This document shows positions 7,926 to 16,167 of a stretch of 42,613 bases of DNA, in pieces; the stretch's first letter is position 1, and every line of letters starts with the position of its first letter. The translations under genes were made by a program, and so were the position numbers. This DNA comes from JAHFUI01 sp041485905 (GTDB lineage: Bacteria; Acidobacteriota; Vicinamibacteria; Vicinamibacterales; CAVVIG01). A model generated the notes under the pieces. That model was not told the DNA's origin and did not search any database. It saw only the letters and a program-made list of their open reading frames with translations. The stretch lies in the NCBI GenBank assembly GCA_041485905.1, contig JBGPKK010000023.1, positions 1 through 42,613 of the forward strand, read 5' to 3'.

Positions 7926-10498
7926 TGCTCTTACGACTGATCAGCTGGCCCTACTTTCGCAGGCACGTGCTGCGGACGCTCCTCACGACCGCCGGCATCG
8001 TGCTGGGCGTCGCCGTGTTCGTCGGCATGCACACGGCCAATCAAAGCGTGCTGTTCGCGTTTTCCCGCACCGTGGACCGCATCGCCGGGAAGACCGAGCT
8101 GCAGGTGACGGCGGGCGAGACCGGCTTCGACGAAGACATCCTCGACAAGGTGCAGACCCAGCCGTCCGTTCGCATAGCCGTGCCTGTCGTCGAAGCGGTC
8201 GTCGATACCCGGATTGAAGGTGAAGGGAACATTCTCATCCTCGGCGTCGACATGACCGGCGACCGGGGCCTTCGCGAGTACGACCTCGAGAGCGGCGACG
8301 AGGCGATCATCGACGATCCGCTCGTGTTTCTCGCCAGGCCCGACTCCATCATGGTGACGAAGGCGTTCGCACAGAAGAACCATCTGGACGTCGGCAACCG
8401 CTTGCGGCTCGGCACAACCGAGGGCGACAGGCAGTTCACCATCCGCGGGATCATGAAATCGTCCGGGCTGACGAGCGCGTTTGGCGGCAACCTCGCGATC
8501 ATGGACATCTACGCCGCGCAGAAGATGTTCGGGCGCGGCCGCAAGTTCGATCGCATCGACCTCGCCGTCAAGCCAGGGCGACCGATCGCGCAGTGCCAGA
8601 ACGAGCTGCGGTCTCTGCTCGGGCCCGGCTTTCAGGTCGATCCGCCGTCGGGACGCGGCCGGCAGTTTGAACTGATGCTTGCCGCGTACTCGATCATGAT
8701 GAATGTCTCGAGCGTGTTCGCCATCTTCATCGGGATGTTCATCATCTACAACTCGTTCGCGATCGCCGTCGCCCAACGCCGATCGGAGATTGGAATCCTC
8801 CGCGCGCTCGGCGCGACCAGACGCCAGATTCGATGGCTCTTCCTCGGGGAGAGCGCCATCACGGGTCTCGCGGGATCAATCGGCGGCCTCCTGTTTGGCA
8901 TGCTGATCGCGCGCGGTATCGCTGCGTCCATCGGCACCCTCATCAGCGATGTGTACGGCGTCGCGCAGCGTGCTGACGACCTGGCGACGGATCCCCGGCT
9001 GCTGGGCGGCGCCCTGCTGATCGGCATCTCAACGAGCATCGTCGCTGCGTTGATCCCCGCGCGCAATGCGGCTCGCGTCGATCCGGTGCAGGCGCTGCAG
9101 AAGGGCAAATACCAGGTGCTGTCGGCAGGCGAGAACCGCGTCCGAGTTGCGCTGGCCGCGGTCCTGGCGGGCATCTCGATCGCGTGCCTCCTGAGTTCGA
9201 GCGGCGCCGAGGGGACAATCGGCGGCTCGCGCGCGACGTTCTACGTCGGCTACTTTCTCGTGGCAGTGGTGGCGCTGCTCCTGGCGCCGCTCCTGTCGCT
9301 GATGCTCGCGAAGGCGATCCGCCCGGTTCTCAAATGGCTGCGCCCGGTCGAGGGCGCGTTGGCCGCGGACAGCCTGATTCAGTCGCCGCGCCGCACGTCG
9401 GCGAGCGTGGCGGCGCTGATGCTGTCGCTCGCGGCCGTGATCGGCTTCGCCGGGATGGCGCAGGCGAGCTACAGCTCGATCATCGACTGGATGAACACGG
9501 CGTTGAACCCGGATTTGTTCGTAGTGCCGTCTCAGAACGTGGTCGTTCGGACGATTCGCTTCCCGTCGGCGATGGGGCCCGAGCTGGCGGCGATTCCAGG
9601 CGTCGATCGTGTCCAGATGGTGCGCGATGCGCGCGTCGTGTTCCGTCAGACGCCGATCATGATCGTCGCCGTCGAGATCGAGAGCATCGCGAAAACGGCG
9701 CGCCGCAAGCCGGTGCAAGGCGATGCGGACGAGATGTACCGGCAGACCGCGGCGGGCAAGGGGCTGATGGTGTCCGACAACCTTGCCCAGCTCCAGCACC
9801 TGAAACTTGGAGAGACGCTCGAAATTCCGGCGCCGAATGGGCTGATCCGCCTGCCGATCGCGGGCATCATCCTGGACTATTCCGATCAGCAGGGCACGAT
9901 CATCGTGGATCGAGCAGTCTTCAAGCAGTATTGGAACGATGACTCCGTCAACATCTTCCGTCTCTATTTGACGGCGGGCGCCCGGGTCCCGGATGTGAAG
10001 CGCAGCATCCTGAGCCGGTACGCCGGCCAGCGGCAGGTGTTCGTCCTGACCAATGCCGAGCTGAAGGGTTACATCCTGAAAGTCACGGACCAGTGGTTCA
10101 GCCTTTCATCAGTGCAGTTCGCCGTTGCTGTGCTCGTCGCGATCCTTGGTATCGTCAACACCCTGACGGTCTCGATTACCGACCGCCGGCGCGAGCTCGG
10201 CGTGCTGCGGGCCGTCGGCGGTCTTCACGGACAGATTCGTCGAACGATCTGGATTGAGGCCGTGAGCATCGGCATCCTCGGTCTCGTGCTCGGGTTGGCG
10301 CTCGGCGCAGTCAATCTGTACTACACGCTGCAGGTCGTCCAGCACGACGTCGCCGGCCTGCGCCTGGATTACCAGTTTCCGATCACCGTCGCGCTGGCGC
10401 TCGTTCCGACGATGCTCGGCGCTGCGCTGGTGGCGGCGATCTGGCCGGCCGAGTCGGCGGTGAGAGGTTCGCTCGTGGAGGCGCTGGAGTATGAATAG
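7922..10498 (+). CDS. ABC transporter permease with two FtsX domains
   Basis: Inner-membrane permease of 858 residues, the partner of the preceding ATPase. An N-terminal membrane segment (about 17-38) leads to a large periplasmic MacB-type core domain. Three membrane segments follow, containing AVAQRRSEIGILRALGATRRQI, the FtsX coupling-helix motif trimmed here to its key residues RRSEIG..RALGA. A second membrane segment, a second periplasmic domain and a second FtsX triple follow, with RRRELGVLRAVGG near residue 755. Duplicated FtsX halves in one chain mean a homodimer is not required. Family members move lipoproteins (LolCE), toxins or other molecules across the envelope. The context suggests export of a hydrophobic or lipidated cargo to the outer membrane. 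Its end overlaps the next gene by 8 nt. Confidence 0.9.
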
Positions 10499-11264
10499 CC
10501 AAAGAAGTATCTGGATCTTCGTGTCCCTCGTGGTCTTCGTGCCTTCGCGATATTCAAGCGTCGCTGATGACGCCCGGCAGATCATTGAGGAGGCTCAGCG
10601 CCGCACCGACGCCAAGTCACAGCGCTACGAAGGGTTGCTGCAGGTGTTCGATCCGAAGGGCAAGATCGCCGATAAGCGGTGGACGTTCGAACGGCTGGGG
10701 GCGCACGGCCAGAGCAAGTCAGTCCTTCGTTTCACCGCGCCCGCCGAGGTCAAAGGTGTGGCGCTTCTGGTCGTCAACCATCCCGATCGCGCGTCTGATC
10801 AGTGGATGTGGACGCCCGCTATCGAGCGCGACCGGCGCATCGCGCTCCAGGATCGGTCCACGCGGTTTTTCGGGACCGATTTCAGCTTCGAGGATCTCGA
10901 AGAACGGGACGTCAATCAGTACGACTACGTCACGCGCGGCGATGAGGCCGTCGACGGCGCCGTGTGCTGGCGAATCGAATCGACCCCGAGGGAGAGCAAA
11001 TCGTCCCAGTACACGCGCTCGATCGTCTGGGTGCGCAAGGACAACTACACGTTCGCACGGATCGAGAACTTCATCAGAAACCAGACCGTGCGCCGGCTGA
11101 CGTACTCCGACATCCAGAACATTCAAGGCATCTGGACGGCGCGTCAGCTCGAGATGACCGATCTGAGGCGAGGCAGCCGGACGCGGCTCACGCTCGACAA
11201 GCCGCAATACAACGTGCCGTTCAAGGACGAAGATTTCACGCTGCAGGCCCTGAGACGGCAATGA
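10491..11264 (+). CDS. Outer-membrane lipoprotein-sorting (LolA-like) periplasmic protein
   Basis: A 257-residue protein with a short signal peptide and a LolA/LolB-like fold, similar to the group annotated as outer membrane lipoprotein-sorting protein. Typical blocks are ADKRWTFERLG, VKGVALLVVNH, DRSTRFFGTDFSFEDLEERD (about 125-144) and SIVWVRKDNY. Such proteins accompany RND- or ABC-type exporters and are thought to carry lipids or lipoproteins across the periplasm (family knowledge). The start overlaps the permease end by 8 nt, indicating an operon. The hydrophobic core IWIFVSLVVFV of the signal peptide is encoded by a word array (CTTCGTG/CCTCGTG at about 10517-10547) like those seen between other genes here. 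The cleavage site is not obvious. Confidence 0.82.
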   Translation: MNSQRSIWIFVSLVVFVPSRYSSVADDARQIIEEAQRRTDAKSQRYEGLLQVFDPKGKIADKRWTFERLGAHGQSKSVLRFTAPAEVKGVALLVVNHPDRASDQWMWTPAIERDRRIALQDRSTRFFGTDFSFEDLEERDVNQYDYVTRGDEAVDGAVCWRIESTPRESKSSQYTRSIVWVRKDNYTFARIENFIRNQTVRRLTYSDIQNIQGIWTARQLEMTDLRRGSRTRLTLDKPQYNVPFKDEDFTLQALRRQ

Positions 11265-11280
11265 CATCCGTCTCGTATGT

Positions 11281-11334
11281 GTGGCGCAGCGCTTCAGCGC
11301 TGCGTTCGCAGGCCTGAAAGCCTGCCTGCGCCAC
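11281..11334. repeat. REP-like GC-rich element predicted to fold as a three-way junction
   Basis: An outer stem GTGGCGCAG/CTGCGCCAC (11281-11289 with 11326-11334) encloses two hairpins: GCAGCGC-ttca-GCGCTGC (11286-11303) and GCAGGC-ctgaaa-GCCTGC (11308-11325). The outer stem shares four bases with the first hairpin, so they compete partly. It sits between the LolA-like stop and the barrel start, ending 10 nt before the ATG. A related single hairpin occurs at 31225-31252. Confidence 0.7.
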
Positions 11335-11344
11335 AACAGATCCA

Positions 11345-12598
11345 ATGTGCAAACGCCATGCGTGTGTCGCCATGCTCCTGGGCTCGCTCGTCAGCCCGCG
11401 CCCAGGCTGGTCGCAAACGGTGTCGCAGCGCGGCTTCGTGGAGACGCGCGCTACTGTGTTTCCGCAGGAGGCGCCGAACGATCCCACGCGCGTCGTCGCG
11501 GATGTCCTTATTCGCGACGAGGTGTTCGTCAAGCCAGCGCCCTGGCTCAGGCTTGCGGTCGGCGCCGATCTGCGCGGCAATTCTCACGATCAGATCGAAG
11601 ACGGATGGCGGATCGATGTCGCCGATCGCGGCGTTGGCCGGCCGCGCGTGTCGGTCCGACGCGCGACCGCCACGATCTCGCGGGGCGCGTTCACGCTCGA
11701 TGTGGGCAAGCAGTTCATCCGCTGGGGCAAAGCCGACATCGTCAATCCCACCGACCGGTTTGCCCCACGCGACTTCCTGAACGTTCTCGACGCCGACTTC
11801 CTTGCGGTCACCGGTGCGCGCGGCGTCGCGCAGGCCGGCGAGCACGACACCCTCGAGGCGGTCTGGGTGCCGCGCTTTACGCCCAGCCGCATGCCGCTGC
11901 TGGATCAGCGGTGGACGGCCGTCCCTCGCGACCGGGCGTTGGTTCACATCAGTGATGGCGGCGGGGCGCTGCCGAATGGGTCGCAAACAGGTGTCCGGTG
12001 GAGTCGCGCCGGCACGCGGATCGAGTACTCGCTGTCGTTTTTCAACGGTTACAACCACCTGCCGGACATCGCGAGCCATATTCAGCCCGTGATCATGCCG
12101 GTTCCAGACGTGCGCGTCGAGAGAGTCTACCCGGCCATCCGCATGTACGGGGCCGACCTGTCGATGCCATCGCGATGGTTCACGGTGAAAGGAGAAGTCG
12201 CGTACTTCACCTCGAGCGCTCCGGCGTCCGACGAATATGTGCTCTATGTGATTCAGCTTGAACGCCAGACCGGCGAATGGGTGCTCGTCGGCGGATACGC
12301 TGGCGAAGTGGTGACCGACCGGCGCGCGCCGTTGACCTTTGCGCCCGATCGCGGCCTGACGAAAGCCGCGATTGGCCGAGCGTCGTACACGATCGATCCG
12401 AATCGCAGCGTGGCGATCGAAACGGCGATACGGCAGAACCTCGGCGGATCGTACGGCAGGGCCGAGTACTCGCAGGCACACGGGGAGCATTGGCGCGCCA
12501 CGGTTGCCGGCGTGATCATTCGGGGCGCGTCCGACGATTTTCTGGGACAGTACCGGCGCAACTCCCACGTGTCGCTGGTGTTCCGGTACAGTTTCTAA
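11345..12598 (+). CDS. Outer-membrane beta-barrel protein (porin-like)
   Basis: A 417-residue protein with a signal peptide ending near GWSQ (23) and a long run of amphipathic strands. It ends in VFRYSF, whose terminal phenylalanine is the usual signal for insertion by the BAM machinery. Blocks such as LDVGKQFIRWGKADIVNPTD resemble DUF1302-like barrels encoded with LolA-like proteins and exporters. It is the last gene of the ABC-LolA-barrel set, 80 nt after the LolA-like gene, and probably provides the outer-membrane part of that export route; this role is inferred from context. The hairpin element just before its start may lower or separately control its translation. Confidence 0.75.
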   Translation: MCKRHACVAMLLGSLVSPRPGWSQTVSQRGFVETRATVFPQEAPNDPTRVVADVLIRDEVFVKPAPWLRLAVGADLRGNSHDQIEDGWRIDVADRGVGRPRVSVRRATATISRGAFTLDVGKQFIRWGKADIVNPTDRFAPRDFLNVLDADFLAVTGARGVAQAGEHDTLEAVWVPRFTPSRMPLLDQRWTAVPRDRALVHISDGGGALPNGSQTGVRWSRAGTRIEYSLSFFNGYNHLPDIASHIQPVIMPVPDVRVERVYPAIRMYGADLSMPSRWFTVKGEVAYFTSSAPASDEYVLYVIQLERQTGEWVLVGGYAGEVVTDRRAPLTFAPDRGLTKAAIGRASYTIDPNRSVAIETAIRQNLGGSYGRAEYSQAHGEHWRATVAGVIIRGASDDFLGQYRRNSHVSLVFRYSF

Positions 12599-12942
12599 GT
12601 TCCCTTGGCCGGTCATTCACCGGACCGCGTCGCGCTCTGGCATGCGCCGACGCGGGGCGCCTTGGTCGGCGATCTCGTCATCGAAGGCGCGAGCGTCATG
12701 ATTAGCTGGAGCCACGGCGGGAATATGGGTCAGTATCTGGGGCTACATCGCCCACCGGCGCATGAGGGAACGGCAGGTCATCGACCGATTGCGACGCGGT
12801 GATTCGACGGTGCCGGCCATTGCCGAACCCATCTATCATGGTCTCGATCCCGCGCTCATGGCGGCGGCGCTCGAGAACGTGCGGGCGCATTTGGAGAAGC
12901 TGAAGATCGGGAGTGTCCGCCTTTATGCGGACCGTGATAGGG
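12599..12942 (+). pseudogene. Decayed metallo-beta-lactamase-fold hydrolase (LACTB2-like), C-terminal remnant
   Basis: Directly after the barrel stop codon one frame reads VPLAGHSPDRVALWH and then GDLVIEGASVMISWSHGG. This is the second half of an MBL-fold domain with the GHSPD histidine and the GDL aspartate. At about 12738 homology continues in another frame as GYIAHRRMRERQVIDRL and YHGLDPALMAAALENVRAHL, the C-terminal winged-helix tail of LACTB2-like proteins. About 40 residues that normally lie between these blocks, and the whole N-terminal half with the HxHxDH motif, are missing. It is therefore a deleted and frameshifted remnant, not a working enzyme. The assignment rests on recalled family sequence patterns. 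Confidence 0.7.
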
Positions 12943-12951
12943 CTAACACAC

Positions 12952-14319
12952 ATGGACAAGGTGATCGATTTCATCAACGTGAACCGCGAGAAGTACCTCG
13001 ACGAGCTGAAGGCGCTGCTGGCGATTCCCAGTATCAGCGCGCTGCCCGAGCACGCCGAGGACGTCAAGCGCTGCGCGGCGTGGTGCGCCGACGAGATGCG
13101 GCGGATCGGATTGGGGAACGTTCGCCTGATCGACACGCCCGGCTATCCGGTCGTGTACGGAGACTGGCTGGGCGCCCCCGGCGCGCCCACGATCCTTTTT
13201 TACGGGCATTACGACGTTCAGCCGGTCGATCCGCTCGACTTGTGGGAGACGCCGCCGTTTCAGGCGACGATCCGCGACGGCGAAATCTACGCGCGCGGAT
13301 CCGCTGACGACAAGGGCCAGGTGTTCATGCACTTCAAAGCGGTCGAGGCCCATCTCAAGCAGAACGGACGGCTGCCGGTGAACATGAAGTTCATCCTGGA
13401 AGGCGAAGAAGAAGTCGGCAGCGTCAATCTCGACAACTTCATCAGCGCGCACAAGAGCGAGCTTGCGGCCGATGTCGTCGTGATCTCCGATACGGCGATG
13501 TTCGACCGCGGCGTGCCGTCGATTTGCTATGGCCTTCGGGGACTGGTCTATTGCCAAATCGACCTGCGCGGCAGCAAGGGCGATCTGCATTCCGGCGTGT
13601 TCGGCGGCGCCGTCGCGAACCCGGCGTTCGTCCTCGCGCAGATGATCGCGCAGATGAAGGACAAAGCCGGCCGCGTCAAGGTCCCCGGCTTCTACGACGA
13701 TGTACGGCCGCTTGAACCGGCGGAGCGCGAGGCGTGGGCGCAACTGCCGTTCAGCGAGAAAAAGTACCGCAAAGATTTTGGCATTCCGAAACTGGCCGGC
13801 GAAACCGGATACAGCACAGTCGAGCGGACGTGGGCGCGGCCGACGCTCGAGGTCAACGGCCTGCTGTCGGGCTTCACCGGCGAAGGCGCCAAAACCGTGC
13901 TGCCCGCGGTAGCGATGGCCAAGATCAGCATGCGTCTCGTGCCCAACCAGGATCCCAACAAGATCGCGGAACTGTTCGAGTCGTACGTGCGGAAAATCAC
14001 GCCGAAGACCGTCGAGCTGACATTCACGCGCATGCATGGCGGCAAGCCGTGGATGGCGTCATTCGACGGCTCGTTCATTCAGGCGGCGGGACGCGCGATC
14101 GAGCGCGGGTTCGGGCGAAAGCCGGTCTTCACGCGCGAAGGCGGATCGATACCGGTCGTGTCGACCTTCCAGGAGGTCCTCGGCCTCCCGTCGGTGCTCT
14201 TCGGAGTCGGCCTGCCCGATGAGAACGCGCACGCGCCGAACGAGAAGCTTGACGTCTCCAACTTCCATAACGGCATCATTGCGGCGGCGTATCTCTACGA
14301 CGAGATCTCGAGGAGTTAG
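12952..14319 (+). CDS. M20-family dipeptidase/metallopeptidase
   Basis: A 455-residue zinc peptidase of the M20 (carnosinase/PepV-like) group, probably cleaving dipeptides in the cytoplasm. Metal and catalytic residues are visible: FYGHYDVQP with His86 and Asp88, GSADDKG (117-122) with the bridging aspartate, EGEEEVGS (150-157) with the catalytic and metal glutamates, VISDTAMFD near 180, and a C-terminal NAHAPNE with the last histidine. A dimerisation (lid) domain occupies about residues 195-330. The ATG at 12952 is preferred over an in-frame ATG at 12913, because the extra 13 residues lie in decayed MBL sequence. The gene stands alone. Confidence 0.92.
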   Translation: MDKVIDFINVNREKYLDELKALLAIPSISALPEHAEDVKRCAAWCADEMRRIGLGNVRLIDTPGYPVVYGDWLGAPGAPTILFYGHYDVQPVDPLDLWETPPFQATIRDGEIYARGSADDKGQVFMHFKAVEAHLKQNGRLPVNMKFILEGEEEVGSVNLDNFISAHKSELAADVVVISDTAMFDRGVPSICYGLRGLVYCQIDLRGSKGDLHSGVFGGAVANPAFVLAQMIAQMKDKAGRVKVPGFYDDVRPLEPAEREAWAQLPFSEKKYRKDFGIPKLAGETGYSTVERTWARPTLEVNGLLSGFTGEGAKTVLPAVAMAKISMRLVPNQDPNKIAELFESYVRKITPKTVELTFTRMHGGKPWMASFDGSFIQAAGRAIERGFGRKPVFTREGGSIPVVSTFQEVLGLPSVLFGVGLPDENAHAPNEKLDVSNFHNGIIAAAYLYDEISRS

Positions 14320-14350
14320 AAGGCAGAAAGGCCTTGCACCTTTGTCGCCG

Positions 14351-15028
14351 ATGCCGCGAATCGAACAGCTTCTGGCGCGCCTCAAAACGTTCTACGGCGC
14401 GCTGCCATCGCCGCCAATGGATCCCTTTACGTTGTTCGTCTGGGAAGTGCTGTCGGTGCACACGACGCACCTGAAGCGCGACGCGGCGATCGCGGCGCTG
14501 AAGCGCATTCGCGCGCTCACGCCCGACTCGATGTGGCGCGCTCCGCACGCCAAGCTCGAAGCGAGCGTGAGGGTCGCCGGCCCGTACGTCGAGCAGCGTG
14601 TCACGGCCCTCCGCAAGGGCGTGGACGTCTTCCGCCGGTCGCCCGACTTGCCGGCGACCATTCACGGACCGGTGGCCGCGGCCTTGAAGGCGTTGAAGCC
14701 GCTTCCGCAGATGGGCGAGGGAGGGGCCTATCGCATGCTGCTGTTCGCGGCCGACCACGCGGTGCTGCCGGTCGATGCCCGCGTCAGCCGGACGGCGAAG
14801 CGCCTGGGATACGGGGAACAGGTCACGGACTTCAAGCGGACGGCGCGCAGCATCCGTCAGGCGCTGGCCGCGGAGCTGCCCGCCACGCCGGCCGCCTATC
14901 AGCAGGCCTATTTGTATCTGTCACATCACGGTGCGAACACCTGCACCGAAACCGACCCGCACTGCGCAGTCTGCCCGCTCCTCAGCGACTGCCCGGAGGG
15001 AACCAGGAAATTGAAGATTGAAGATTGA
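14351..15028 (+). CDS. Endonuclease III-like HhH-GPD protein with [4Fe-4S] cluster, lysine missing
   Basis: A 225-residue protein of the endonuclease III/MutY superfamily, which excises damaged bases from DNA. The helix-hairpin-helix is LPQMGEGGA (118-126). The catalytic aspartate is Asp142 in PVDARVSR. The iron-sulfur loop has Cys198, 205, 208 and 214 with the classic C-x6-C-x2-C-x5-C spacing. In endonuclease III the hairpin reads LPGVGRKTA, and its lysine does the beta-lyase chemistry; here that position is Gly124. The protein may therefore be a monofunctional glycosylase or have another specificity. Its last codons (KLKIED) come from the ATTGAAG word array that follows. Confidence 0.82.
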   Translation: MPRIEQLLARLKTFYGALPSPPMDPFTLFVWEVLSVHTTHLKRDAAIAALKRIRALTPDSMWRAPHAKLEASVRVAGPYVEQRVTALRKGVDVFRRSPDLPATIHGPVAAALKALKPLPQMGEGGAYRMLLFAADHAVLPVDARVSRTAKRLGYGEQVTDFKRTARSIRQALAAELPATPAAYQQAYLYLSHHGANTCTETDPHCAVCPLLSDCPEGTRKLKIED

Positions 15029-15115
15029 AGATTTTAGATTGGATTGAATTGGATTGGTCGATTGAATCTTCAATAAATCTCAAATCTTCAATCTCAAATC
15101 TTCAATCTCAATTGA
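15010..15115. repeat. ATTGAAG word array with inverted arms between convergent genes
   Basis: The left part has three overlapping copies of ATTGAAGATT (15010, 15017, 15024; 7-nt period). The right part has three exact complements AATCTTCAAT (15065, 15083, 15097). The arms can pair as alternative 10-bp or longer hairpins. The array is very AT-rich in a GC-rich region, overlaps the 3' ends of both flanking genes, and may act as a bidirectional terminator. Confidence 0.8.
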
Positions 15116-16010
15116 GCGACGCCACCCGGCGTCGGAGCGATTTGACGTGCTCCCAGATTTGCTCGTGCTCGCCTCGCTCCTCCTCATCCAGTCTGGAGGT
15201 GGGCGCGAGTTGAAGGTACGCCTGCAGATCGCGGAGGGCCGCGGAGAAATCGTTCAGATGGTAGGCGAGCAGTCCCCGATCGCGGAGCTCGTTGGCGGCG
15301 GACGGATCGACGGCGAGCAGCAGCTCGGTCACGTCGCGGGCCTGCGGAAACGAGAGCAGGCGGACGTAGACGCGCTTCAAGTTCAGCAGCATCCGGGCGA
15401 GGATCTGCGGCTTCGTGGCGCGTCCCAGCAGATGTGATTCGAACACCGCTTCGTCGCCTGCGTGGCGGCGGAGCAGTTCGCGGCAGGCGTCTTCCGACAG
15501 CAGGGCGCCGCCATGAAACGCGTCGATGATGAGATCTTCGGAGTACGACAGACCGCGTCTCGCCCGGCATCGCAGCAGAAAGTGCCCCGGGAAGTTGATG
15601 CCTTCCACGTGGAGACCCGCCCGCCGCGCGACTTCCATGTAGAGCAGCGCCAGGGTGATGGGAATGCCGGTGCGGCGGTCGATCACTTCGTTGAGGAAGC
15701 TGTTGCGCGGATCTTCGTACTGTACGTCGTTGCCGACGAAGCGCAGCTCCTTGAACAGGTAATCGTTGAGCGCCATCACGCGCGCGTACCGATCGGGATC
15801 CACGCGCGGCGGCGCATCGCCGGGCGTCACGGCGGCGGCCGCGACCCGCCGCCTGGCTTCCTCGCCGAGCGCGTCCAGCCGATCGAGGTACGGGCCGGCG
15901 TCGAGCTTCGGGTACTCGATCCGCGCAATCATGAGCGCCGCGATCGCGAGGTCCGGATCGGGACTGAGCGCCGCGTGCGAGAAGCTGCGGACGAAGTGGT
16001 CTTTGATCAC
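15108..16010 (-). CDS. SirB1-family transglutaminase-like/TPR protein
   Basis: About 300 residues of the SirB1 (COG2912) family: an N-terminal transglutaminase-like domain (RFVGNDVQYEDPRNSFLNEV, RRTGIPITLALLYMEVARR, GINFPGHFLLRC) followed by tetratricopeptide-like helices. The biochemical role of the family is not settled. The start is uncertain: TTG at 16013 and GTG at 16010 are adjacent, and the sequence before them is a tandem repeat without a ribosome-binding site. The C-terminus (ASLN) lies in the ATTGAAG array. Confidence 0.8.
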   Translation of the reverse strand: MIKDHFVRSFSHAALSPDPDLAIAALMIARIEYPKLDAGPYLDRLDALGEEARRRVAAAAVTPGDAPPRVDPDRYARVMALNDYLFKELRFVGNDVQYEDPRNSFLNEVIDRRTGIPITLALLYMEVARRAGLHVEGINFPGHFLLRCRARRGLSYSEDLIIDAFHGGALLSEDACRELLRRHAGDEAVFESHLLGRATKPQILARMLLNLKRVYVRLLSFPQARDVTELLLAVDPSAANELRDRGLLAYHLNDFSAALRDLQAYLQLAPTSRLDEEERGEHEQIWEHVKSLRRRVASLN

Positions 16011-16039
16011 CAAGTCACCAAATTACCAACTCACCAAGT
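16008..16039. repeat. Four tandem 8-bp words (CACCAAGT type)
   Basis: CACCAAGT, CACCAAAT, TACCAACT and CACCAAGT follow one another with an 8-nt period. They lie directly at the start of the SirB1 gene and supply its start codon region. Confidence 0.75.
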
Positions 16040-16054
16040 CCCGATTAGTGTACC

Positions 16055-16089
16055 AAAAAAAACGGGCAGGGCCGCGAAGCCCCGCCCGT
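16055..16089 (-). terminator. Rho-independent terminator of the TonB receptor gene
   Basis: Read on the minus strand, ACGGGC pairs with GCCCGT and GGGC with GCCC around a six-base loop, with one mismatch, and eight T residues follow at once (the A-run at 16055-16062). It lies about 80 nt after the receptor stop codon and is the clearest intrinsic terminator in the window. Confidence 0.85.
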
Positions 16090-16104
16090 CGGTTACCTGC
16101 CTAC

Positions 16105-16167
16105 GCGACCTACCCGACCTACCCGACCTACCTGACCTGCCCGACTTACCTGACCTACCCGACCTCG
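16105..16167. repeat. Seven tandem 9-bp words (CCGACCTAC type)
   Basis: Seven 9-nt units vary around CCGACCTAC and end at the stop codon of the TonB receptor gene. The same vocabulary returns near 20808-20918, around the start of the DUF1684 gene. Confidence 0.8.
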
